NCBI RefSeq assembly: GCF_022288725.1
Contig: NZ_JAKNTA010000018.1
Coordinates: 1-64,000 of the forward strand
Length of the DNA stretch: 64,000 nt
DNA from: Kitasatospora sp. A2-31
GTDB taxonomy: Bacteria; Actinomycetota; Actinomycetes; Streptomycetales; Streptomycetaceae
Direction of reading: 5' to 3'
Numbering within the stretch: the stretch's first letter is position 1; every line of letters begins with the position of its first letter. Position numbers and translations under genes: made by a program. Positions 35,502 through 44,096 of the stretch are shown in pieces. The notes below the pieces were generated by a model. The model ran no database searches and was not told the DNA's origin. It saw only the letters and a list, made by a program, of their open reading frames with translations.

Positions 35502-35843
35502 GTGGACCTGTCCCTGTCGACCCGTACAGTCGGCGATCGCACGGTCGTCGAGGTTGGCGGCGAGATCGATGTGTACACCGCCCCGAAGCTGCGTGAGCAG
35601 TTGGTCGAGCTCGTCAACGACGGCAACTACCACCTCGTCGTCGACATGGAGGGCGTGGACTTCCTCGACTCGGCCGGCCTCGGTGTGCTGGTGGGCGGTC
35701 TCAAGCGTGTGCGTGCCCATGAGGGTTCGCTGCGGCTGGTGTGCAACCAGGAGCGCATCCTGAAGATCTTCCGCATCACCGGCCTGACCAAGGTCTTCCC
35801 GATCCACACCTCGGTGGACGACGCGGTCAACTCGACCGACTGA
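35502..35843 (+). CDS. bldG: Anti-sigma factor antagonist BldG
   Basis: 113 residues, the length of S. coelicolor BldG, from a GTG with GGAGG 5 nt upstream. The STAS fold and the phosphorylatable serine (Ser57 in FLDSAGLG) are present. BldG binds anti-sigma factors and is needed for aerial growth and antibiotic production. The next gene encodes its anti-sigma-like partner; an imperfect block to readthrough is suggested by the hairpin at 35850. Confidence 0.96.
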   Translation: MDLSLSTRTVGDRTVVEVGGEIDVYTAPKLREQLVELVNDGNYHLVVDMEGVDFLDSAGLGVLVGGLKRVRAHEGSLRLVCNQERILKIFRITGLTKVFPIHTSVDDAVNSTD

Positions 35844-35849
35844 TGTGGC

Positions 35850-35873
35850 CGGGCCGGCCTCCGGGCCGGCCCG
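35850..35873 (+). terminator. Hairpin between bldG and the anti-sigma gene
   Basis: CGGGCCGGCC and GGCCGGCCCG flank a 4-nt loop starting 6 nt past the bldG stop. In S. coelicolor bldG is made as both single-gene and two-gene mRNAs, and a hairpin here would allow that. Confidence 0.6.
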
Positions 35874-36002
35874 CCCGATCCATGCGTCCGGCGTGCCGGG
35901 GCCGCGGGGCGGCCTCGGTGGTCCCGGCCGCCTCGGAGCCGGTTGATGCCGGCTCACAGGGGCCGCATGCCCGGCCCCGGTCGGACACCCCGAGGGGGAA
36001 TG

Positions 36003-36422
36003 ATGGCAACCGTCGAACTTCGATTCAGTGCGCTTCCCGAGCACGTGCGTACGGCCCGGCTGGTCGCCGCGGCTGTCGCCAGACGGGCCGGAGTGGACGA
36101 GTCGGTGCTCGACGAGGTGCGTCTCGCGGTTGGCGAGGCCTGCTCCCGTGCCGTCGGCCTGCACCAGCGCGGTGGGATCACCGGCACGGTCCGGGTGGCG
36201 CTCAAGGACGAGGAGAAGCGTTTCCTCATCGAGGTCGAGGACGAGGCCGGCCCCGTCACCGCCCCGGCCGGCGCCGGAGCCGAGGGCGCCGATCCGGACG
36301 AGGACACCCTGGGCCTCGCGGTGATCACCGGCCTGGTCGAGGACCTGGAGGTCGCCGACGGTGCCGAGGGTGGCGTGATCCGGATGAGCTGGCCGGTCTC
36401 GGTCGACGCCGTCGCGGTCTGA
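36003..36422 (+). CDS. Anti-sigma factor, HATPase/RsbW-type (BldG operon Orf3-like)
   Basis: 139 residues. It has an RsbW-type ATP-binding fold: N-box DEVRLAVGEACSRAV and G-box-like DTLGLAVITGLVEDLEV. Two ATGs (36000, 36003) follow GAGGGGG; 36003 has the better spacing. The protein fits the conserved anti-sigma gene downstream of bldG (SCO3548-like), which BldG antagonises. Which sigma factor it holds cannot be told from the sequence. Confidence 0.88.
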   Translation: MATVELRFSALPEHVRTARLVAAAVARRAGVDESVLDEVRLAVGEACSRAVGLHQRGGITGTVRVALKDEEKRFLIEVEDEAGPVTAPAGAGAEGADPDEDTLGLAVITGLVEDLEVADGAEGGVIRMSWPVSVDAVAV

Positions 36423-36742
36423 GGCGCTCCCGCTCGCGCCGGTCCGCCTGCTCGGACGTCTGCATGGTTCGACGTACCCGTGAGGTGGCCTGCGCCTGTG
36501 CCGGCCTGCGCCTTGCCCTGGCCTTCGCCTGCGGTCCGGACCACGCGCCCGTGCGCCTGAGTCATCGCGTGCTTCCTGAGTCCGCGCGCGCGATTGCGTC
36601 CGTCGTCCAAGGGGGTCCCGGTCCATTCCCGGGGAGTCCATTCCCCGGGAGCGCGTTGACAAATTGTTGAGCCCGGCGGTTCGCTGCTTCCGGCACGACC
36701 GGGTCCGATCCTCGATCGGACCTGTCGCGGAAGAGGAAAGCC
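36423..36742. other. 320-bp intergenic region with a TTGACA element
   Basis: It holds a pair of GTCCATTCCC direct repeats (about 36621 and 36637) and TTGACAAATTGTTGA (36656-36670), a -35-like element within a partial palindrome (ACAAATTGT). The DNA is AT-rich only there. It probably contains the promoter of the cyclophilin-like gene. Confidence 0.45.
36656..36670 (+). promoter_or_regulatory. TTGACA-containing partial palindrome
   Basis: TTGACAAATTGTTGA contains the exact palindrome ACAA-A-TTGT and a consensus -35 hexamer, 72-86 bp before the ATG at 36743. It looks like a promoter with an overlapping GntR-type operator; no regulator gene is adjacent. Confidence 0.4.
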
Positions 36743-37111
36743 ATGCGGATCCGCATACTCTGGCCGGCCGGGCAGGCCACCGCCACGCTCGACCCCACGC
36801 CCACCGCCGAGGCGCTCTGGGACGCGCTGCCGATCACTTCGTCGGCGAGTCTCTGGGGCGAGGAGGTCTATTTCGGCACGCCCGTCAGCGTGCCGCGCGA
36901 GGCCGGGGCCCGGCAGGTCGTCGAGCCGGGCACGGTCGCGTTCTGGACGGACGGCGACAGCCTGGCGCTGCCCTACGGGCCGACGCCGATCTCGCACGGT
37001 GACGAGTGCCGGCTGGCGAGCCCGTGCAACGTCCTCGGCGTGCTGGACGGGGACGCCCAGGTGCTGCGGACGGTCCGGGCGGGCGACTCGGTCCGCGTCG
37101 AGCGCGCCTGA
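36743..37111 (+). CDS. Cyclophilin-like-fold protein (DUF3830 type)
   Basis: 122 residues, MRIRILWPAGQATATLDPTP at the N-terminus and conserved features SLWGEEVYFGTPVSVP, GTVAFWTDGDSLALPYGPTP, then CNVLGVL. This matches the cyclophilin-like DUF3830 group (TM1367-like fold), small beta-barrel proteins of unknown function without proline-isomerase residues. GGAAGAGGAAAG precedes the ATG. It stands alone between bldG and a lipoprotein gene. Confidence 0.8.
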   Translation: MRIRILWPAGQATATLDPTPTAEALWDALPITSSASLWGEEVYFGTPVSVPREAGARQVVEPGTVAFWTDGDSLALPYGPTPISHGDECRLASPCNVLGVLDGDAQVLRTVRAGDSVRVERA

Positions 37112-37306
37112 CCGGCCCGTGCCTGGTCCGGCCCCGGCACCCGGCCCCGAACCGGCCGGGTGGCGGCGTCCGGACCGGGGTCCCGGCCCGGGACGGGGTG
37201 CCGGCGGTCGGTGGAGGAGCGGGAGCGGGAACCGGGGGCCGGTCGGTGGCCGTGTAGGTTCGCAGTTCGACGACCCAAGACGACCGAAACCGAAAGGCTT
37301 CTCCCG

Positions 37307-38053
37307 GTGAACAAGCGACTGCTGGCCGTACCCGCGCTCGGCGCGCTGCTCGCGTTCGGCGCCGTCGGCTGCGGCGACGACAACACCAAGCAGCTGGAGT
37401 CCTGGGCGGCGAACGTCTGCGGCGCGGCCAAGGACCCGATCGCCCAGGCCCAGACCGCGCTCGCGGACACCGGCCAGGTGAAGACCGGCGAGGCGCCCGC
37501 GGACCTTCAGAAGCGCCTCTCCACGGACATCGGGCGTCTCGCCAAGACCAACCAGGACATCGCCGCGGCGATCGACTCCGCCGGGGCGCCCAAGGTGGAC
37601 GACGGCGCGACCATCCAGAAGGACACCGTCGCCGAGCTGAACAAGGCGGCGGACGGCTACCTGGAGGTTCAGAAGAAGCTGGACGCGGTGTCCAACGCCG
37701 ACCAGTCGAAGTTCGCGGACGGGCTGCGCAGCGTGGCGGACCAGATCCAGCAGCTGGCCTCGCTCTCCACCCAGGCGCAGGCCAAGCTGCAGCGCGGCGA
37801 GCTCGGTGCCGCGATGGCGAAGCAGGAGGGCTGCAAGCCGGGCTCGGCGGCGGCGGCTCCGACCGCCGGCGCCCCGGCCACGGGATCCCCGGCCACGGGA
37901 TCCCCGGCCTCGGGCTCTCCGGCCCCGGGTACCCCGACGCCGGGGGCGACGGACCAGGCCGCCACGCCGGCCCCGTCCGGCTCGGCGTCCGGTGCACCAG
38001 CGACCGCCCCCGCGGCCACGTCCCCGACGACCCCCGCCGCCACGGCGAGCTGA
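37307..38053 (+). CDS. Small secreted lipoprotein
   Basis: 248 residues from a GTG. The signal peptide MNKRLLAVPALGALLAFGA ends in the lipobox VGC (Cys23), so it is anchored to the outer leaflet of the membrane. The mature part to about residue 175 is a predicted helical, Gln/Asp/Ala-rich domain (DIGRLAKTNQDIAAAIDSAG); the rest is a Pro/Ala/Ser/Thr tail with ATGSP-type repeats that may extend into the cell wall. No catalytic motif. An AAAGG box lies about 9 nt before the GTG. Confidence 0.82.
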   Translation: MNKRLLAVPALGALLAFGAVGCGDDNTKQLESWAANVCGAAKDPIAQAQTALADTGQVKTGEAPADLQKRLSTDIGRLAKTNQDIAAAIDSAGAPKVDDGATIQKDTVAELNKAADGYLEVQKKLDAVSNADQSKFADGLRSVADQIQQLASLSTQAQAKLQRGELGAAMAKQEGCKPGSAAAAPTAGAPATGSPATGSPASGSPAPGTPTPGATDQAATPAPSGSASGAPATAPAATSPTTPAATAS

Positions 38054-38059
38054 TCCTCA

Positions 38060-38095
38060 CGGGCTGCCCCGGGCGAGCCGTCCGAGGGCAGCCCG
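38060..38095 (+). terminator. 9-bp hairpin after the lipoprotein gene
   Basis: CGGGCTGCC and GGCAGCCCG flank an 18-nt loop, 6 nt past the stop. Confidence 0.6.
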
Positions 38096-38190
38096 CGACA
38101 TCCGCCGGCCACCGGTAACCAGGCGCCGGGCGACGAGGCGCCAGGAGCCGGGCCCGTCCGCCGGACCACCATCAGCCGAGCCACCGGCCG

Positions 38191-38232
38191 CCTGCGCCGC
38201 CTGCACCGCCTGCGCCGCCTGCACCGCCTGCC
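38191..38232. repeat. 18-bp tandem repeat, 2.3 copies
   Basis: CCTGCGCCGCCTGCACCG repeats with an exact period of 18 in the gap before the methyltransferase gene. Confidence 0.75.
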
Positions 38233-38286
38233 GACAGGTCACCCGAGCGGGGAGAGCTCGGGCGGTGGCCGGGGGACAATGGCGGG

Positions 38287-39819
38287 GTGATCAGTAGCCC
38301 CGTTCTCGACCCGACCCGCCTCGCCAAGCTGCGCGAGGCGCTGCTCGCCGCCTCGTTCACCGCCGACGGCTGCCTCGACCTCCTCGGGCCCACCGGCTAT
38401 GCGGCGCTGGCCCGTAGCGAGGCGGTCCCGGCGCTGCGTGCGACCCGCGGCGGCAGCCCGCTGGAGACGCTGGTGCGGCTGTTCCTGCTGCAGCAGCCCG
38501 TGCCGTACAAGGCGGCCGCCGCCGCGTTGCCGGTTGAGGACTGCCTGGCTGACGGCTGGCTGCGGCCGGACGGCGACCAGGTGCGCGCCACCGTGGACGT
38601 CCGCCCCTACGCCAACGAGGTCGCCGGCCTGCCCAGTTCGGACGCCTGGGTGGTCTCGGACCTGGGCTGCGCGGTCGGCGGCGCGGGCGGGATCGGCTCC
38701 GGCGAGACCGCGCACGGCGTGGCCCGCCGGGACCTGGTGCTCGGCGTGGGCGGCGCGTCCACCACGCTGGCCAACATCACCGTGCGCCGCCCGGTCCGGA
38801 CGGCGCTGGACCTCGGTTCGGGCTCCGGGGTGCAGGCACTGCACGCCGCCCGGCACGCCCAGCGGGTCACCGCGACCGACCTCAACCCGCGCGCGCTGCG
38901 GTTCACCGAACTGACCCTGGCGCTCTCCGGGTTCGAGAACACCGGCACCGCTGCCGGCAGCCTCTTCGAGCCGGTCGGGGAGCGGCGGTTCGACCTGATC
39001 GTCTCCAACCCGCCGTTCGTCATCTCGCCGGCCGGCCGGTTCACCTACCGCGACGGCGGGATGGCCGGCGACGACCTCTGCCGCAGCCTGGTCCGCTCGG
39101 CCGCCGACCACCTGGAACCCGGCGGCTACTGCCAGCTGCTGGCCAACTGGCAGCACGTCAAGGGCGAGGACTGGCACGAGCGGCTGGCCGGCTGGGTCGC
39201 GGGCACCGGCCTTGACGCCTGGATCGTCCAGCGTGAGGTCCAGGACGTGGCCCAGTACGCCGAGTTGTGGCTGCGCGACGGTGGTGACCACCGCGGCCCC
39301 GGCGGCGACTACCAGGCCAGGTACGGGGAGTGGCTGGACGCCTTCGAGGCGGGCCGGGTCGAGGGCATCGGCTTCGGGTGGATCACGCTGCGGGCCAGCG
39401 CCGCCGAGCGGCCGACCGTCCGGGTGGAGGAGTGGCCGCACCCGGTCGAGCAGCCGCTCGGCCCGCACATCGAGAAGTGGTTCGACCGGCAGGACTTCCT
39501 GCGGACGCACGACGACGCGGGGCTGCTGGCCGCCCGGTACGTGCTGGCCGACGAGGTGGTCCAGGAGCAGGTCGGCGAACCCGGTGCGGAGGACCCCGAG
39601 CACGTCGTGCTGCGGCACAACCGCGGCATGCGGCGCGCGACCAAGGTGGACACGGTGGGCGCCGGGTTCGTCGGCGTCTGCGACGGCACGCTGTCGGCAG
39701 GCGAGATCGTGGACGCCATCGCGCAGCTGCTCGGCGAGGACCGCGTGGTGCTCCGCGACCGGGTGCCGGAGTCGCTGCGGATGCTCACCGAACAGGGCTT
39801 CATCCAGCCGGTCGCCTGA
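38287..39819 (+). CDS. N5-glutamine/rRNA-type methyltransferase with N-terminal extension
   Basis: 510 residues from a GTG. The first 170 residues are an N-terminal domain seen in actinobacterial 'methyltransferase small' proteins (DUF7059-like). The SAM-binding core begins at TALDLGSGSGVQALHAARHA (motif I), with the RsmC/PrmC catalytic motif VSNPPFV. NPPF/Y methyltransferases act on exocyclic amines of RNA bases or on Gln. The C-terminal 100 residues look winged-helix-like (GTLSAGEIVDAIAQLLGEDR) as in radical-SAM regulators. Target unknown. Confidence 0.85.
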   Translation: MISSPVLDPTRLAKLREALLAASFTADGCLDLLGPTGYAALARSEAVPALRATRGGSPLETLVRLFLLQQPVPYKAAAAALPVEDCLADGWLRPDGDQVRATVDVRPYANEVAGLPSSDAWVVSDLGCAVGGAGGIGSGETAHGVARRDLVLGVGGASTTLANITVRRPVRTALDLGSGSGVQALHAARHAQRVTATDLNPRALRFTELTLALSGFENTGTAAGSLFEPVGERRFDLIVSNPPFVISPAGRFTYRDGGMAGDDLCRSLVRSAADHLEPGGYCQLLANWQHVKGEDWHERLAGWVAGTGLDAWIVQREVQDVAQYAELWLRDGGDHRGPGGDYQARYGEWLDAFEAGRVEGIGFGWITLRASAAERPTVRVEEWPHPVEQPLGPHIEKWFDRQDFLRTHDDAGLLAARYVLADEVVQEQVGEPGAEDPEHVVLRHNRGMRRATKVDTVGAGFVGVCDGTLSAGEIVDAIAQLLGEDRVVLRDRVPESLRMLTEQGFIQPVA

Positions 39820-39833
39820 CCGATCGACCGATC

Positions 39834-39863
39834 GGAGCCCGGGCCGTCCGCAGCCCGGGCTCC
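39834..39863 (+). terminator. 11-bp hairpin after the methyltransferase gene
   Basis: GGAGCCCGGGC and GCCCGGGCTCC flank an 8-nt loop, 14 nt past the stop. Confidence 0.75.
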
Positions 39864-40138
39864 GTTCGGGGCTCGGACCCCGAGCTCCTCGGGCCTCCCG
39901 CAGCCTCGTGGCCACCCGGGCTGCCGCGGCCACCCGGGCTTCTCGGGCTATCCGCTTCTCGGGCAACCCGGGCTTCCGTGGCTACCCGGGCCCACGTGCA
40001 GCCGTCGGCCTGTCCGTCGTCCTCGGCCTGTCCGTCGCCGGGGAGGCGCGGACGGGCCGTTCGGGTTCATCTCGCGGTAGCCCCCGATTCTCCCGGCAGT
40101 CGTCGAACGTCTGTCCCTCGTTGCCCCTTGACTGTGAG
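39864..40138. repeat. Degenerate ACCCGGGCT-rich repeat region
   Basis: About 275 bp of non-coding DNA. Between about 39905 and 39995 imperfect 16-20-bp units built on GCCACCCGGGCT, CAACCCGGGCT and CTACCCGGGCC follow one another. Nothing else is recognisable here. Confidence 0.5.
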
Positions 40139-40165
40139 GCTCTGTCCACAGGCTGTGGACAGAGC
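40139..40165. promoter_or_regulatory. 27-bp palindrome containing two facing TGTCCACA elements
   Basis: GCTCTGTCCACAG and its exact complement CTGTGGACAGAGC are separated by one G. Each arm contains TGTCCACA, the core of the Streptomyces DnaA box TTGTCCACA with one change. The palindrome ends 13 bp before the start of the small membrane protein gene. Confidence 0.65.
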
Positions 40166-40177
40166 TGGGGGTGAGGG

Positions 40178-40462
40178 GTGGAGCCGACGACGGCGACGGT
40201 GGGCGGCATGGTGCTCGCGCTCTTCGGGGGCGCGCTGTTGCTCTGGTGCGCCGCTGAAGTGCGCCTTCGTCACCGACTGCGGCGGCGCGGTGTACCGGCG
40301 GCGTCCGTCCGGATCGCCTATGACCCGCGCCGTCCGAACCGCGTGGTGCTGGCGGCGGCGGAGACGAGCCGGGTCGCTCTGACGGATCTGCTGTGGGCGG
40401 CGCTCGGTACCGGCTGCCTGGTCGCAGGCGCCGTGTTGCCGGCGGTCGTCGCCACCCGCTGA
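40178..40462 (+). CDS. Small two-span membrane protein
   Basis: 94 residues from a GTG preceded by a G-rich purine stretch. Two membrane helices (about residues 8-26 and 70-90) flank a basic loop (RLRHRLRRRGVPAASVRIAY). No known domain. The upstream 27-bp palindrome and position just before topA suggest a conserved small gene, and the stop lies in the first unit of a 20-bp repeat. Confidence 0.6.
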   Translation: MEPTTATVGGMVLALFGGALLLWCAAEVRLRHRLRRRGVPAASVRIAYDPRRPNRVVLAAAETSRVALTDLLWAALGTGCLVAGAVLPAVVATR

Positions 40463-40512
40463 GCCACACGGGCACCCGCTGTGCCACACGGGCACCCGCT
40501 GAGCCGCACCCG
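40453..40512. repeat. 20-bp tandem repeat, three copies
   Basis: CACCCGCTGAGCCACACGGG repeats at 40453, 40473 and 40493 with few changes, beginning inside the last codons of the small membrane protein gene. Confidence 0.8.
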
Positions 40513-40990
40513 GGCACCCGCGCCGGCCCTCCCGGGCCGCGTCGGCCTTCCCGGCCCGCGCCGGCCGTCCCGACGCGAGGGCCGCGCCGACCGGCGCTGT
40601 ACGCCGTACGTCGTAGACACCGTGCGCCCTGCGCCATACGCCGTGGGCCCACCCCTACCTCTACCACTGCCGCTGCCCCGGTCGCCGGTGCGGCGAATTT
40701 CCGTTGACAGATCTTGAAATCCGTCATTCCATCCTTCGAAACCCGCCGAAGCCCCCCTCCACGGGGCGCGATGCTCCATCATCGGGTTACCGTTCGAGTG
40801 GCGTCGGTCGGCCTTGCCGGTGAAAAAGCGGGATCCGTCCGTTTGACAAGGGTGGCCGGGGTACGGTCACACTCCGCTGGTGGGGTCGTCGTACAGCGGC
40901 AGCCCCGGGACGGTGGAGGGGTCGGGCGGAGCGCAGCCCGTGCTGCCAGCGCCGACCAGCTCACATAACGACCGGGAGAGAAGAGCGAAG
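40513..40990. other. 478-bp region upstream of topA
   Basis: No credible ORF. A TTGACA (40841-40846) could be a -35 element for topA, but no clear -10 lies 16-18 bp beyond it. The stretch 40695-40850 is locally AT-richer. Confidence 0.4.
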
Positions 40991-43894
40991 GTGTCCCCGA
41001 GCAGCGAGACCGCGCACGGACAGCGACTCGTCATTGTCGAGTCGCCGGCCAAGGCGAAGACGATCAAGGGCTACCTGGGCCCCGGCTACATCGTCGAGGC
41101 GAGCGTCGGGCACATCCGCGACCTGCCCAGCACGGCCGCCGAGGTCCCGGACAAGTACACGGGCGAGGTGCGCCGCCTCGGCGTGGACGTCGACCACGAC
41201 TTCGCTCCCATCTACGTGGTCAACGCTGACAAGAAGTCCCAGGTCAGCAAGTTGAAGTCGCTGCTCGCGGAGTCCGACGAGCTCTTCCTCGCCACCGATG
41301 AGGACCGCGAGGGCGAGGCCATCGCGTGGCACCTCCAGCAGGTCCTGAAGCCCAAGGTGCCGGTGCACCGCATGGTGTTCCACGAGATCACCAAGTCGGC
41401 GATCCAGGAGGCCGTGGCCAACCCGCGCGAGCTGAACCAGCGCCTGGTCGACGCCCAGGAGACCCGCCGCATCCTCGACCGCCTCTACGGCTTCGAGGTC
41501 TCGCCGGTGCTGTGGAAGAAGGTCATGCCGAAGCTCTCGGCCGGCCGCGTGCAGTCGGTCGCGACCCGCCTCGTGGTCGAGCGCGAGCGCGAGCGTATGG
41601 CCTTCCGCACCGCTTCCTACTGGGACCTGGTCGGCACCTTCGGCACCGGCCGCACCCCGGCCGACGCCGCCAACCCGGAGACCTTCGGCGCCCGCCTCTC
41701 CGCCGTCGACGGCAAGCGGATCGCCAGCGGCCGCGACTTCGGCCCGGACGGTCGGCTGAAGGCGAGCAGCACCAACACCCTGCACCTGGACGAGCAGGCC
41801 GCCCGCGCGCTGGCCGCCGCCCTGGAGCAGACCGCGTTCAGCGTCCGCAGCGTCGAGTCCAAGCCCTACCGCCGCTCGCCGTACGCGCCGTTCCGCACCA
41901 CCACGCTGCAGCAGGAGGCCAGCCGCAAGCTGGGCTTCGGCGCCAAGCGGACCATGCAGGTGGCCCAGAAGCTGTACGAGAACGGCTTCATCACCTATAT
42001 GCGTACCGACTCGACGACGCTCTCGGACACCGCCGTGGCGGCCGCCCGCGCGCAGGTCACCCAGCTCTACGGCGCCGACTACCTGCCGGACGCGCCGCGC
42101 ACGTACGCCAGCAAGGTGAAGAACGCGCAGGAGGCGCACGAGGCCGTCCGCCCGTCCGGCGACCGCTTCCGCACCCCGGCCGAGACCGGTCTGACCGGTG
42201 ACGACTTCCGGCTCTACGAGCTGATCTGGATGCGCACCGTCGCCTCCCAGATGAAGGACGCGGTCGGCCAGTCGGTCACCGTCAAGGTCGGCGGCCGCGC
42301 CGCGGACGGGCGGGACGCCGAGTTCTCCGCCTCCGGCAAGATCATCACCTTCCACGGCTTCCTCAAGGCCTACGTCGAGGGCGCGGACGACCCGAACGCC
42401 GAGCTCGACGACCGCGAGCGCCGGCTGCCCCAGGTCGCCGAGGGCGACCCGCTGGCCGCCGAGCAGCTCACCCCGGAGGGCCACGCGACCAAGCCGCCGG
42501 CCCGCTACACCGAGGCGTCGCTGGTCAAGGAGCTGGAGGACCGGGAGATCGGCCGCCCCTCCACCTACGCCTCGATCATCGACACGATCATCGGCCGCCG
42601 CTACGTCTTCAAGAAGGGGACGGCGCTCGTGCCGTCGTTCCTCTCCTTCGCCGTGGTCAACCTGCTGGAGAAGCACTTCGGCCGGCTGGTCGACTACGAC
42701 TTCACCGCGAAGATGGAGGACGACCTCGACCGGATCGCCGCCGGTGAGGCGCAGTCCGTCCCGTGGCTGAAGCGCTTCTACTTCGGCGAGGGCGAGGGCC
42801 ACGCGACCGGTGGCGCCGCCGAGGCCGGCAACGGCGACGGCGACCACCTGGGCGGTCTGAAGGAGCTGGTCACCGACCTCGGCGCCATCGACGCCCGGGA
42901 GATCAGCTCGTTCCGGATCAGCGAGGACATCACGCTGCGGGTCGGCCGCTACGGCCCGTACGTCGAGCGTGCCTCCGCCGTCGAGGGCGAGCCGGGCCAG
43001 CGCGCCGACATCCCGGACGACCTGCCGCCGGACGAGCTCACCGTCGAGCTCGCCGAGGAGCTGCTGGCCAGCCCGAGCGGCGACTACGAGCTCGGACCCG
43101 ACCCGGTCAGCGGCAACATGCTGGTCGCCAAGAAGGGCCGCTTCGGCCCCTACGTGACCGAGATCCTGCCGGAGGGCACGCCCAAGACCGGCAAGAACGC
43201 CGTGAAGCCGCGCACCGCCTCGCTGCTCAAGACGATGTCGCTGGACACCGTCACGCTGGAGGACGCGCTGAAGCTGCTCTCGCTGCCGCGCGTGGTCGGC
43301 GTCGACGCTGAGGGCGTGGAGATCACCGCGCAGAACGGCCGGTACGGCCCGTACCTCAAGCGCGGTACCGACTCCCGCTCGCTCGCCAGTGAGGAGCAGA
43401 TGTTCACGGTCACCCTGGAGGAGGCCCTGGCCATCTACGCGCAGCCGAAGCAGCGCGGCCGGGCCGCCGCCGCCCCGCCGCTCAAGGAGCTGGGCACCGA
43501 CCCGGTCAGCGAGCGCCCGGTGGTGGTCAAGGACGGTCGCTTCGGCCCGTACGTCACCGACGGCGAGACCAATGCCACGCTGCGCAAGGACGACGACGTC
43601 GAGACCATCACGCCGGAGCGCGGCTACGAGCTCCTGGCGGAGAAGCGGGCGCGCGGTCCGGTGAAGAAGGCCGCCAAGAAGGCCCCGGCGAAGAAGGCGG
43701 CCGCGAAGAAGACGGCCACCAAGACCGCCGCGACCAAGACGGCGGCCAAGAAGACCGCGGCCAAGAAGACGACGACGACCAAGACGACCACCGGCAAGAC
43801 GACCACGGCCAAGGCGGCCGTGAAGAAGACGGCCGCCACGAAGACCGCGGCGAGCAAGTCCGCGACGAGCGGGACCGCCACGGACGAGGGCTGA
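40991..43894 (+). CDS. topA: DNA topoisomerase I
   Basis: 967 residues from a GTG preceded by GGGAGAG; upstream in-frame starts lack a ribosome site. The Toprim domain opens with RLVIVESPAKAKTIKGYLG and holds DEDREGEAIAWH; the nucleophile is Tyr336 in FITYMRTDST. As in other actinobacteria there are no zinc-finger Cys modules; instead there are repeated TopoI C-terminal modules (GRYGPYV, GRFGPYV) and a Lys/Ala/Thr tail of about 85 residues that increases processivity in Streptomyces and Mycobacterium. It relaxes negative supercoils. Confidence 0.97.
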   Translation: MSPSSETAHGQRLVIVESPAKAKTIKGYLGPGYIVEASVGHIRDLPSTAAEVPDKYTGEVRRLGVDVDHDFAPIYVVNADKKSQVSKLKSLLAESDELFLATDEDREGEAIAWHLQQVLKPKVPVHRMVFHEITKSAIQEAVANPRELNQRLVDAQETRRILDRLYGFEVSPVLWKKVMPKLSAGRVQSVATRLVVERERERMAFRTASYWDLVGTFGTGRTPADAANPETFGARLSAVDGKRIASGRDFGPDGRLKASSTNTLHLDEQAARALAAALEQTAFSVRSVESKPYRRSPYAPFRTTTLQQEASRKLGFGAKRTMQVAQKLYENGFITYMRTDSTTLSDTAVAAARAQVTQLYGADYLPDAPRTYASKVKNAQEAHEAVRPSGDRFRTPAETGLTGDDFRLYELIWMRTVASQMKDAVGQSVTVKVGGRAADGRDAEFSASGKIITFHGFLKAYVEGADDPNAELDDRERRLPQVAEGDPLAAEQLTPEGHATKPPARYTEASLVKELEDREIGRPSTYASIIDTIIGRRYVFKKGTALVPSFLSFAVVNLLEKHFGRLVDYDFTAKMEDDLDRIAAGEAQSVPWLKRFYFGEGEGHATGGAAEAGNGDGDHLGGLKELVTDLGAIDAREISSFRISEDITLRVGRYGPYVERASAVEGEPGQRADIPDDLPPDELTVELAEELLASPSGDYELGPDPVSGNMLVAKKGRFGPYVTEILPEGTPKTGKNAVKPRTASLLKTMSLDTVTLEDALKLLSLPRVVGVDAEGVEITAQNGRYGPYLKRGTDSRSLASEEQMFTVTLEEALAIYAQPKQRGRAAAAPPLKELGTDPVSERPVVVKDGRFGPYVTDGETNATLRKDDDVETITPERGYELLAEKRARGPVKKAAKKAPAKKAAAKKTATKTAATKTAAKKTAAKKTTTTKTTTGKTTTAKAAVKKTAATKTAASKSATSGTATDEG

Positions 43895-43917
43895 TCCGTC
43901 CCCGGCGGCGGAAACCC

Positions 43918-43957
43918 GGGCCCGTGCCCCTCCCTCCCGGGGAGAGGCGCGGGCCCG
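43918..43957 (+). terminator. Hairpin after topA
   Basis: GGGCCCGTGCC pairs with GGCGCGGGCCC (one G-T pair) around an 18-nt loop, 24 bp past the stop. Confidence 0.55.
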
Positions 43958-44003
43958 CGGCCGTCGGGCCCCGGGGAGAGGTGCGGGCCCGCGGCCGTCG
44001 GGG
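43936..44003. repeat. 34-bp direct repeat, two copies
   Basis: Two adjacent 34-bp units (start CCCGGGGAGAGG) differ at about one position. They overlap the topA terminator, and each unit brings its own GCGGGCCCGC palindrome. Confidence 0.75.
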
Positions 44004-44096
44004 AGCCGTGCGGGCTGCGTCACAACCCTGCAATGACCGGCATGCGGAGGCCCGCTTCCCTCTTTTACGACCTGCCCCGACCGCTACGCTGACCGT

